A stretch of DNA of 5,766 nt, taken from Actinomycetota bacterium. Its GTDB lineage: Bacteria; Actinomycetota; Actinomycetes; S36-B12; CAIYMF01. Every line of letters starts with the position of its first letter. The stretch's first letter is position 1. Positions 1 to 5,766 of the stretch are shown one piece after another. The notes under the pieces were generated by a model that was not told the DNA's origin, ran no database searches, and saw only the letters and a program-made list of their open reading frames with translations. Location: NCBI GenBank assembly GCA_009699025.1, contig WLOZ01000144.1, forward strand, positions 1 through 5,766, in the 5' to 3' direction. Both the position numbers and the translations under genes were made by a program.

Positions 1-2
1 CC

Positions 3-524
3 CGGCCGGCCCTCGAGCGGCTCGGCAACCTCACGGGCGAGACCATCAACCTCGCCGTGCCGGCCCACGATGGCGTGATGCAGATCGATCAGGTCGACCC
101 GCGTTTCATGTTGGGCGCCGTGAACTGGCTTGGCCGCGAGGTGCCGTACTACTGTTCGGCCCTCGGCAAGGTTCTGCTGGCTTACGGCGCGACCCTTCCG
201 GCCGGCCGGTTGGTGCGGCTCACCGACCGCACCCTTACCTCGCGAACTGCCCTAGCCGACGATCTGCAACTCACCCGCGAGCGCGGATATGCTGTGGCAG
301 ACGGCGAGTTGGAGCCCGGACTGATCGCGATCGCCGCCCCCATTATGGGAGACGACGATCACGCCGTGGCCGCCATCTCGGTGTCGGGTCCTGCAGTGCG
401 CATCACCCCCGCGGTGGTGCGTCGCATCGGGACCCAGCTCGTGGCGGAGGCCCTTGAGGTCTCCACTCTGCTCGCCCGGTCCCGCTCGGGACTGGCCTCC
501 CCCGGAAGGGCTGGTGCCGCATGA
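3..524 (+). CDS. IclR-family transcriptional regulator, C-terminal effector domain (5' partial)
   Basis: This is the C-terminal part of an IclR-type DNA-binding regulator. The reading frame is open from base 3, giving 173 visible residues up to the TGA at 522-524. The N-terminal winged helix-turn-helix lies off the left edge, so the GTG at 57 is internal and not a start. The visible part is the ligand-binding domain: it opens with ALERLGNLTGETINLAV, continues through a GREVPYYCSALGKVLLAY segment (the family's usual 'SALGK.LLA' signature), has RERGYAVADGELEPGLIAIAAP in the middle, and ends in a helix containing VVRRIGTQLVAEALEVS. Its stop overlaps the start of the corrinoid-protein gene (ATGA, 521-524), so it is probably co-transcribed with the pathway it controls. 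By analogy with other IclR proteins next to catabolic operons, it may bind the methylated substrate or a breakdown product. The effector cannot be read from the sequence, and whether it activates or represses is unknown. Confidence 0.93.
   Translation, partial: RPALERLGNLTGETINLAVPAHDGVMQIDQVDPRFMLGAVNWLGREVPYYCSALGKVLLAYGATLPAGRLVRLTDRTLTSRTALADDLQLTRERGYAVADGELEPGLIAIAAPIMGDDDHAVAAISVSGPAVRITPAVVRRIGTQLVAEALEVSTLLARSRSGLASPGRAGAA
504..510 (+). promoter_or_regulatory. Possible ribosome binding site for the corrinoid-protein gene
   Basis: The purine run GGAAGGG lies inside the end of the IclR gene, 10 bases before the ATG at 521. It only partly matches the consensus Shine-Dalgarno core, but it supports that ATG as the start. 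The ATGA overlap with the upstream stop would also allow translational coupling. Confidence 0.45.
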
Positions 525-1186
525 CCCCGGACGATATCCTCAAGACTCTGTATGAAGAGACCATGGTGGGCAACGCGCCTGCGGTGCTCGACCTCACCAA
601 CCAGGGGCTCGAGGCTGGGCTCACTCCCGAGCAGTTGCTGTTCGACTCGCTGATCCCCTCGCTCGAGGAGGTCGGCGCGCGATTCGAGCGAGGCGACTGG
701 TTCGTGCCCGAGATGCTCATCGCCGGTCGGGCCATGAGCGGCGCGCTCGAAATCCTGCGTCCCCTGCTCGCCCAGACCGGAGCCCAGAGCGTCGGCACCT
801 TTGTGATGGGCACGGTCAAGGGCGACGTGCACGACATCGGCAAGAACCTCGTCAACATCATGCTCGAGGGGGCCGGCTTCACCGTGATTGACCTCGGCGT
901 GCAGACCCCGCCGGAGAAGTTCATCGCCGCCATCGAGGAGCACCAGCCCGACGTCGTCGGCATGTCGGCATTCCTCACTACCACCATGCCCATGTTCAAG
1001 GCCACCATCAACGCCATCGAGAAGGCCGGTCTCCGCGACAAGGTCATCATCATGGTCGGCGGCGCGCCCGTGACTCAGGAGTACGCCGACGTGGTGGGCG
1101 CCGATGGCTACGCAGCCGACGCTGCGACCGCGGTGCGACTGGCCAAGGAACTCATCGCCGCCAAGCGCGCGAGCGTTGCTGTCTGA
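521..1186 (+). CDS. Corrinoid (cobalamin-binding) methyl-carrier protein, MtgC/MttC/MtbC-like
   Basis: A 221-residue methyl-carrier protein with the two-domain build of methyltransferase corrinoid proteins. Residues 1-90 form the helical cap domain (B12-binding 2 type), with the typical LFDSLIPSLEEVG and FVPEMLIAGRAM segments. Residues 91-217 form the Rossmann-like B12 domain. The cobalt-ligand motif is intact: DVHDIG at 102-107, with His104 as the lower axial ligand. The other corrinoid contacts are also there: Ser149 followed by LTTT (152-155), and VGGAPVT (179-185). The length is normal for the stand-alone family (about 210-220 residues). Its role is to accept a methyl group from a substrate-specific methyltransferase and hand it to the tetrahydrofolate methyltransferase encoded at 2603. 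The start overlaps the IclR stop by 4 bases. The family shares this fold across methylamine, methanol, glycine-betaine and aryl-methyl-ether systems, so the substrate cannot be named. Cytoplasmic: no signal peptide or membrane segment. Confidence 0.96.
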   Translation: MTPDDILKTLYEETMVGNAPAVLDLTNQGLEAGLTPEQLLFDSLIPSLEEVGARFERGDWFVPEMLIAGRAMSGALEILRPLLAQTGAQSVGTFVMGTVKGDVHDIGKNLVNIMLEGAGFTVIDLGVQTPPEKFIAAIEEHQPDVVGMSAFLTTTMPMFKATINAIEKAGLRDKVIIMVGGAPVTQEYADVVGADGYAADAATAVRLAKELIAAKRASVAV

Positions 1187-1188
1187 CC

Positions 1189-1656
1189 ATGAAGCTACTC
1201 CCACTGGTCGAGCACGTGGTGAAAGGTCGCGTGTGGGACTGCCGCATGTGCGGCCAGTGCGTGTTGCACGCCACCGGGATGACCTGCCCCATGACGTGTC
1301 CCAAGACGCTGCGCAACGGTCCGTGCGGTGGGGTGCGTGAGGATGGCCAGTGCGAGGTGAAGCCCGAGATGGAGTGCGTCTGGCTGAAAGCCGAGCGTCG
1401 CTCGCACTCGGTGGTCAACCCCGATTCATGGGAGCGCGAGTTTGCGCACCTCCGACCCCCGGTCGACAACAGGCTGCGTGGCACGGCGTCGTGGGCCAAC
1501 CTGTTCACCGGCCGCGACCGCCAGACTCCAGCGGGCTGGAGTGCACTGGGCGCCGGCGGGCCGGCACACGACGAGCAGTTCGAGTCCTCGCTCGGAGAGG
1601 TCGACAATCTCGACTCGCTCGACCAGGGGTTCCACGCCCGGACCCCCCTCGCATGA
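1189..1656 (+). CDS. metV: MetV-like cysteine-rich protein (methylenetetrahydrofolate reductase C-terminal domain family)
   Basis: A 155-residue protein whose first 65 residues carry eight cysteines (18, 21, 24, 33, 37, 46, 55, 63), including CRMCGQC at 18-24, CPMTCPK at 33-39 and LRNGPCGG at 41-48. This is the pattern of the MetV / 'methylene-tetrahydrofolate reductase C-terminal' family. In acetogens, MetV is the iron-sulfur/zinc-binding partner of MetF. The MetF gene follows directly with an ATGA overlap (1653-1656), which fits a MetV-MetF complex. Residues from about 75 onward are cysteine-free, hydrophilic and low in recognisable motifs, and their role is unknown. The protein is shorter than the acetogen MetV I know of (roughly 200 residues). 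The ATG lies 2 bases after the corrinoid gene's stop with no convincing Shine-Dalgarno, so coupled translation is likely. The cluster type and electron partner are inferred, not seen. Confidence 0.82.
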   Translation: MKLLPLVEHVVKGRVWDCRMCGQCVLHATGMTCPMTCPKTLRNGPCGGVREDGQCEVKPEMECVWLKAERRSHSVVNPDSWEREFAHLRPPVDNRLRGTASWANLFTGRDRQTPAGWSALGAGGPAHDEQFESSLGEVDNLDSLDQGFHARTPLA

Positions 1657-2567
1657 CCCTCCGCGAGCTCATTGACAACCGGACTCGTCCCATCGTGACC
1701 GCCGAGTTTCCCGCGGTCAACGGCGGTGGGCTCGAAGCGATTCGGGCCAAGCTCGAGCCGATGCTGCCGTTTGTCGATGCCATCAACGCCACCGACAATC
1801 CGGCAGCTCATGCCCACGCGTCGAACGTGTCGATCGCGATCGCCCTCAAGACCCTCGGCGCAGAGCCGATCATGCAGGTTGTCTGCCGCGACAAGAACAG
1901 GCTCGCCCTGCAGGCCGACATCGTCGGGGCCGCGCTATTCGGCGTTGAAAACATCTGCGCGCTCACCGGTGACGATGTCACGGCGGGCGATGAGCCGGAG
2001 GCTCGCCGAGTGTTCGACCTCGATGGCCCGCAGCTCATCGCGGTGGCCACGCGGCTCGGCCAGGGCCAGTACCTCTCGGGGCGGACACTCACTCCAGCAC
2101 CCACCCTGCTAGTGGGCGCCGTCGAGAATCCCGCTGCACCGCCCCTGAAATACCGCGTCGAACGGGCAGCACTCAAAAGCGATGCCGGTGCTCGCTTCCT
2201 GCAGCTTCAGATTTGCTACCACCCCGATCGGCTCGCAGCCTTCGTGGCCGGATGCGTCGAACGGGGCATCGACACCCGCACGGCCCTGCTGCCCACGGTG
2301 TGCCTCACCAAGAGCGTGCACTCGCTGGCATTCATGCACGACAGGGTTCCCGGAATCGACGTGCCACAGGAAATTCGCGACCGACTAGCGGCAGCCCCCG
2401 ACGCCGCAGAGGAGTCGTACCAAATCACCCTCGAGCTGTCGCGGCACGCGCTGTCACTCACGGGTGTCGCAGGTCTGCATATCACCGACTTTCGACACGA
2501 CGGCTCGCTCGGCCGCCTCGTGACCGAACTGGGGCTACGTCCTGATGTCGTCGCCACCACCGCCTGA
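1653..2567 (+). CDS. metF: 5,10-methylenetetrahydrofolate reductase, MetF family
   Basis: A 304-residue TIM-barrel flavoprotein of the MetF family, which interconverts 5,10-methylene-THF and 5-methyl-THF. Family landmarks: Glu18 in VTAEFP (position of the catalytic Glu of E. coli MetF), ATDNPAA at 46-52, the CRDKNR stretch at 78-83, LTGDD at 104-108 (the LxGD folate/flavin-contact region), and LKSDAGARFLQLQICY at 174-189, matching the 'K.dAGA.f..TQ' strand. The frame is open upstream to 1350, but the residues before 1653 look unlike MetF and only shadow the preceding gene. The ATG at 1653 gives a normal length and an ATGA overlap with the metV-like gene, so I chose it. In this operon the reaction probably runs in the oxidative direction, turning methyl-THF made from the corrinoid route into methylene-THF; this is inference. 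A housekeeping copy for methionine synthesis may exist elsewhere. No strong ribosome binding site precedes it. Confidence 0.92.
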   Translation: MTLRELIDNRTRPIVTAEFPAVNGGGLEAIRAKLEPMLPFVDAINATDNPAAHAHASNVSIAIALKTLGAEPIMQVVCRDKNRLALQADIVGAALFGVENICALTGDDVTAGDEPEARRVFDLDGPQLIAVATRLGQGQYLSGRTLTPAPTLLVGAVENPAAPPLKYRVERAALKSDAGARFLQLQICYHPDRLAAFVAGCVERGIDTRTALLPTVCLTKSVHSLAFMHDRVPGIDVPQEIRDRLAAAPDAAEESYQITLELSRHALSLTGVAGLHITDFRHDGSLGRLVTELGLRPDVVATTA

Positions 2568-2592
2568 CACAATCACAGAGTTGCCACTAGCC

Positions 2593-2598
2593 AAGGAG
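2593..2598 (+). promoter_or_regulatory. Ribosome binding site in the only intergenic gap
   Basis: AAGGAG lies 4 bases before the ATG at 2603. It is the clearest Shine-Dalgarno in the window and fixes that start. It sits in the 35-base gap 2568-2602, the only visible break in the otherwise overlapping gene string. I see no hairpin terminator and no convincing -35/-10 pair in the gap, so transcription probably reads through. Confidence 0.75.
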
Positions 2599-2602
2599 CC
2601 GC

Positions 2603-3469
2603 ATGCAGACCGTCGTCCGTTCCGCCACCCGCACGGTGATCATCGGCCGCGACCAGCCGTTCTGCATCATTGGTGAGCGCATCAACCCCACGGGGCGCAA
2701 GAAGTTTCAGGAGCAGCTCCGCGCCGGAGACCTGTCGGCGGTGGAGGTCGACGTACTCAGCCAGGTGGCCGGCGGTGCCACGATGCTCGACATCAATATG
2801 GGCGCTCCGCTGGTCGACGAGGCCGACATGCTGGCGAAGTCAGTGATCTTGGCGCAGAGCCTCTGCGACCTCCCGCTGTGCATCGACTCGTCAGTCGTCG
2901 AAGCGCTTGAGGCCGGCCTCGCCGTGTACCAGGGCAAGGCGCTGGTCAACTCCATCACGGCGGAGGACGAGCGGATGGAGCAGATCCTTCCTCTCGTGAA
3001 AAAGTACGGTGCCGCTGTCGTCGCCCTTCCCAACGACGAGGAGGAGATTCCCGACGACCCGCACAAGCGCCTCGAACTGGTGCGCAAGATCGTGACGGTC
3101 GCCACGCAGGAGTACGGCATCCCGATGGAGGACATCGTCATCGACCCGCTGGCCATGCCGGTGGGCGCCGACTCTTCGCTGGTGTGGAAGACCATGGAGA
3201 CCATTCGCCTGATCAGCGAGGAGTTCGACCTCAACATGACCCTCGGCGCGTCCAACGTGTCGTTCGGCATGCCCGATCGCCACACGATCGCCGCAGTGTT
3301 CCTGCCCATGGCCATGACCGTGGGCCTCACCAGCGCGATCATGGATTGCCGCACCGAGAGCATCGTGCGGGCAGTGCGCGCCGGAGACCTGATGAAGGGC
3401 ACCGACGAGTGGGGCGCTAGCTGGATCGCCGCGCACCGCGCCCGTCAGGCCGCAGCGGCAACGTCGTGA
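2603..3469 (+). CDS. Methyltetrahydrofolate:corrinoid methyltransferase (pterin-binding, MtgA/AcsE-like)
   Basis: A 288-residue stand-alone pterin-binding TIM barrel related to AcsE (MeTr), MtgA and the folate domain of MetH. It should transfer a methyl group between the corrinoid protein and tetrahydrofolate. The pterin-site residues are in place: GERINPTGRKKF at 24-35, LDIN at 62-65, Asp95 in CIDSS, Asn116 in VNSIT, Asp181 in VIDPLAMPVG, and Asn218 in LGASNVSFGMPDR. Asp95, Asn116, Asp181 and Asn218 line up with the Asp/Asn/Asp/Asn set I recall from the Moorella enzyme. The 'SNVSFG' loop and length fit methyl-transfer enzymes rather than dihydropteroate synthase, which lacks that loop and normally sits with folate-synthesis genes. 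No B12 or homocysteine domain is attached, so it is not a MetH; its B12 partner is probably the protein at 521-1186. The AAGGAG at 2593 supports the start. Its stop overlaps the GTG of the next gene by 4 bases. Confidence 0.94.
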   Translation: MQTVVRSATRTVIIGRDQPFCIIGERINPTGRKKFQEQLRAGDLSAVEVDVLSQVAGGATMLDINMGAPLVDEADMLAKSVILAQSLCDLPLCIDSSVVEALEAGLAVYQGKALVNSITAEDERMEQILPLVKKYGAAVVALPNDEEEIPDDPHKRLELVRKIVTVATQEYGIPMEDIVIDPLAMPVGADSSLVWKTMETIRLISEEFDLNMTLGASNVSFGMPDRHTIAAVFLPMAMTVGLTSAIMDCRTESIVRAVRAGDLMKGTDEWGASWIAAHRARQAAAATS

Positions 3470-5352
3470 CCCCTGCGTCACCCACCCCCACCGAGCCGGA
3501 GTCGCAACCCGATCTCGCCGCGGCACCGTCGAGGGTGACGCTCGCCTTCGACCCGTCGGGCAAGTCTGTGCGCGTTCCAGCGGGCGTCACGGTGTTCGAT
3601 GCCGCGAGCTGGAACGGCATCGCAATCGACTCGACCTGTGGCGGGCACGGAACGTGCAAGAAGTGCATCGTGCGCGTGACCGAGGGCGCGGTTCCGATCT
3701 CGCGACTCGATATCCGCGCACTCGACGCCGACCGGCTTCGCGACGGATGGCGCCTCGCCTGCGTCGCGGCAGCGGCCTCCGACCTTCGCATCGAGGTTCC
3801 CCCGCTCACCACCCGCCCCAAGGCGGCCACCGTCGGAGTAGGTCGTCAAGTCATTCTGCGGCCGGCGATTCAGAAGCGGTACGTCGAGTTGGTTGAGCCC
3901 ACGCTCGTCGACCAGCGCACCGACCTGCAGAGGGTGCTCGACGCGGTCGACGACTTTGAGCTGAGCGTCGACCCGGCCGTCATCGCCACCCTGGGCCGCG
4001 ACCTCAGGGCGGCCGACTGGAAGGTCACGGTGGTCATCGTCGACGAGGACCTCATCGGCCTCGAGGCAGGCGACACCACCGCCGTCGCCTACGGCGTCGC
4101 CATCGACCTGGGCACCACCACCGTGGTGGCCAACCTCATGGACGTCACCACCGGCACGCCGGTGGCGGTGGCGTCGATGCTCAACAAGCAGCAGCCCTTC
4201 GGCGCCGACGTCATCAGCCGCATCAGTGCCACGATGCTCGACCCCGAGGCCCTCCCCAGGCTTCAGGCACTCGCGCGCGAGACGCTTGCCGAGCTCGTGG
4301 CCGAAACGTGCGCCGAGGGTGGCATCGATGCTCGACAGATCTACGAGGTCACGCTGGCTGGAAATGCCACCATGGTGCAGTTGCTGCTCGGAATCGACCC
4401 TGAGCCCCTCGGCGTCGCACCGTTCATCATGGCGAGCGCGAGCTACCCGGGGCTGCGCGCCACCGACTTCGGACTATCGCTCCACCCCGCCGCGCGTGCC
4501 GCTGTGCTGCCGGCACTCGGCGCCTACGTGGGCGGCGACATCGTGGCCGGAGCACTGGCCTCTGGCATGGACCGCGACAAGCGACTTCGGCTCTTCATCG
4601 ACGTGGGCACCAACTGTGAAATCGTGCTGGGCGATGGCGAGCGACTCATGGCCACCGCTGCTCCGGCCGGGCCGGCCTTCGAAGCGGCGTCGATTCGCAA
4701 CGGTATGCGTGCTGCCCCCGGCGCGATCGAGACGGTGGTCATCTCCGACGACGGCATCGCGTGCGGCGTGATCGGCGATGTTCCGGCTGTCGGACTCTGT
4801 GGCTCGGGTCTGGTCGACGCCGTGGCCGAGCTGGTACGGGTCAGGCTCATCGACGCGAGCGGGCGCTACATTTCGGCCGAGGGCGCCGCCGAGCTGCGTC
4901 CCGATCTCGCTGCTCGGCTCGTGGAGGTCGCCGGTGAGCGTATGTTCCTGCTAGCCACCGAAGACGAAACCGGGGGCGACCCCGTGGTTCTCACCCAGCG
5001 CGACATTCGCGAGTTGCAGTTTGCCAAGGCTGCCATCAGCACCGGGTGGCGGCTGCTTCTTGAGGAGTTCGGCGCCACCGAGGCCGACGTGCAACAGGTG
5101 CTGCTCGCTGGCTCGTTCGGCACGTACCTGTCGCCGCGCAACGCGATCAGCATTGGTCTCGTGCCGGCGCTACCGGTGCTGCGCATCGTGAGCGCAGGAA
5201 ATGTGGCCGGCGAGGGCGCCAAGATGGTGCTGCTGAGCCTGCCCGAGCGGCACGGCGCCAACTCGCTACTTGATGAGATCCACTACATGGAGCTCAGCGA
5301 CCGCACCGACTTCAACGATCGGTTCATCGATGAGCTCGCCTTCCCCGTCTAG
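3466..5352 (+). CDS. RACo-type reductive activator of corrinoid proteins (2Fe-2S + ASKHA ATPase)
   Basis: A 628-residue protein that, by family, uses ATP to drive reduction of inactive Co(II) corrinoid to Co(I). Residues 1-22 are a Pro/Ser/Thr-rich tail. Residues 23-110 form a plant-type 2Fe-2S ferredoxin domain with Cys58, Cys64, Cys67 and Cys99 (CGGHGTCKKC plus a distal WRLAC). About 112-205 is the linker/middle region. From about 206 the acetate kinase/Hsp70-like fold begins with AIDLGTTTVVA, then YVGGDIVAG (354-362), FIDVGTNCEI (377-386), GLCGSGLVDA (443-452) and LAGSFGTYL (547-555). The C-terminus ends in the family's usual DFNDRFIDELAFP. Length and domain order match Carboxydothermus RACo, not RamA of methanogens, which carries C-terminal 4Fe-4S clusters. 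The likely client is the corrinoid protein at 521. The GTG start overlaps the upstream TGA (GTGA, 3466-3469); a second in-frame GTG at 3535 would remove only the low-complexity tail. The electron donor to the 2Fe-2S centre is not visible. Confidence 0.95.
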   Translation: MTPASPTPTEPESQPDLAAAPSRVTLAFDPSGKSVRVPAGVTVFDAASWNGIAIDSTCGGHGTCKKCIVRVTEGAVPISRLDIRALDADRLRDGWRLACVAAAASDLRIEVPPLTTRPKAATVGVGRQVILRPAIQKRYVELVEPTLVDQRTDLQRVLDAVDDFELSVDPAVIATLGRDLRAADWKVTVVIVDEDLIGLEAGDTTAVAYGVAIDLGTTTVVANLMDVTTGTPVAVASMLNKQQPFGADVISRISATMLDPEALPRLQALARETLAELVAETCAEGGIDARQIYEVTLAGNATMVQLLLGIDPEPLGVAPFIMASASYPGLRATDFGLSLHPAARAAVLPALGAYVGGDIVAGALASGMDRDKRLRLFIDVGTNCEIVLGDGERLMATAAPAGPAFEAASIRNGMRAAPGAIETVVISDDGIACGVIGDVPAVGLCGSGLVDAVAELVRVRLIDASGRYISAEGAAELRPDLAARLVEVAGERMFLLATEDETGGDPVVLTQRDIRELQFAKAAISTGWRLLLEEFGATEADVQQVLLAGSFGTYLSPRNAISIGLVPALPVLRIVSAGNVAGEGAKMVLLSLPERHGANSLLDEIHYMELSDRTDFNDRFIDELAFPV

Positions 5353-5766
5353 GTCGTCGGGCGCGGTCGCGGTCGTGGCCTGCGGCGCCCTGAGTTCCGA
5401 CATCACCGAGATAGCGAACGCTCGCGGCTGGGACATCGACCTCTACCCGCTGCCCCCGCTGCTGCACAACCGGCCAGAGCGGATCGCCCCCGAGGTCGAC
5501 CGACTGCTCGGCGAGCTCGCGCCGCGCTACTCGGCACTGGCCGTGGCGTACGCCGACTGTGGCTCGTACGGGGCCATCGACGCGGTGTGTGAGTCGCGGG
5601 GCGTGCCCCGACTCGGCGGATCGCACTGCTACGACGTGTACGCCGGGGTCGAGCGCCTACGCGCGGTGTTCGATGACGAGCCAGGCACGTACGTGCTCAC
5701 CGACTTCCTTGCGTCATCGTTCGCACGCACCGTGGTGGCCGAGCTCGGCCTCGATCGACACCCCGA
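5330..5766 (+). CDS. DUF1638 family protein (3' partial)
   Basis: A reading frame open to the right edge (145 complete codons), so the C-terminus is outside the window. It matches the DUF1638 pattern: VVACGAL near the start, LPPLLHNRP at 41-49, AYADCGSYG at 73-81, GGSHCYDVYAG at 96-106, and PGTYVLTDFL at 118-127, then ELGLDRHP at the edge. His46, Cys77, His99 and Cys100 sit in these blocks, and Cys18 lies in the first; they could bind a metal or cofactor, which is speculation. No biochemical function is known to me. As I recall, the family often lies beside corrinoid methyltransferase genes, which fits here. The ATG at 5330 overlaps the end of the activator gene by 23 bases and gives a Ser/Pro-rich leader of about 11 residues; a GTG at 5375 (residue 16) is a possible later start but would trim the first conserved strand. 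No clear ribosome binding site is visible. Confidence 0.88.
   Translation, partial: MSSPSPSRSSGAVAVVACGALSSDITEIANARGWDIDLYPLPPLLHNRPERIAPEVDRLLGELAPRYSALAVAYADCGSYGAIDAVCESRGVPRLGGSHCYDVYAGVERLRAVFDDEPGTYVLTDFLASSFARTVVAELGLDRHP

Noticed and set aside
359..1204. Long open frames on the minus strand (359-1204 and 403-1053) opposite the corrinoid-protein gene
   Set aside because: High-G+C genes leave antisense frames open. The translations are low-complexity (His/Gly/Asp-rich or Ser/Arg-rich) with no family motif, and the + strand has a clear B12 protein.
1350..1652. Upstream extension of the MetF frame by 101 codons
   Set aside because: It is Arg/Pro-rich, unlike any MetF, and overlaps the cysteine-rich MetV-like gene whose frame is real; the ATG at 1653 gives normal length and an ATGA junction.
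1831..1842. Palindrome CGATCGCGATCG, containing the HIP1-like octamer GCGATCGC; the octamer recurs near 327
   Set aside because: Both copies fall where an Ile-Ala-Ile-Ala stretch is encoded (ATC GCG ATC GCC). Two copies in a G+C-rich window do not suggest a repeat family or an operator.
2568..2602. Possible internal promoter or terminator in the 35-base gap
   Set aside because: No stem-loop with a T-run and no properly spaced -35/-10 pair; only the AAGGAG ribosome binding site is convincing.
2603..3469. Dihydropteroate synthase (FolP) as the identity of the pterin-binding protein
   Set aside because: The NVSFG loop, the GERINPTG start, and the corrinoid-gene neighbours fit a methyl-THF:corrinoid methyltransferase; no other folate-synthesis genes are near.
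4115..4129. Perfect inverted repeat CCACCAC-C-GTGGTGG
   Set aside because: The one-base loop is too small for a hairpin, and the bases encode the conserved Gly-Thr-Thr-Thr-Val-Val phosphate loop of the activator.

Overview
The window is a gene-dense, G+C-rich stretch (roughly two thirds G+C by eye). Seven protein genes, all on the + strand, fill almost all of it. The base composition, codon use (GAC/CTC/GCC-rich) and strings of overlapping stop/start codons fit an actinomycete. As far as I recall, similar gene sets also occur in roseobacter-type alphaproteobacteria, so the phylum is a guess, not a result. There are no RNA genes, mobile elements, CRISPR arrays or obvious terminators.

Layout: the end of an IclR-family regulator (3-524, N-terminus outside the window) overlaps the start codon of a two-domain corrinoid (vitamin B12) protein (521-1186). 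Next come a small cysteine-rich MetV-like protein (1189-1656), a MetF-type methylenetetrahydrofolate reductase (1653-2567), a stand-alone pterin-binding methyltransferase of the methyltetrahydrofolate:corrinoid type (2603-3469), a RACo-type ATP-dependent corrinoid activator with an N-terminal 2Fe-2S domain (3466-5352), and the first 145 codons of a DUF1638 protein (5330 to the right edge). Four junctions overlap (4, 4, 4 and 23 bases), one has a 2-base gap, and only one gap (35 bases, 2568-2602) is visible. This looks like one operon.

How they may work together (inference from family knowledge): a methyl group from an unseen methylated substrate is loaded onto Co(I) of the corrinoid protein. 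The pterin-domain enzyme passes it to tetrahydrofolate, and MetF with MetV oxidises methyl-THF to methylene-THF for C1 metabolism. The RACo-like protein rescues corrinoid that has slipped to Co(II). The IclR protein probably senses the substrate. The substrate-specific methyltransferase (for example an MttB/MtgB-type or MtaB-type enzyme), which would name the substrate, is not in the window. The DUF1638 protein has no function I can assign and is the least explained part of the set.
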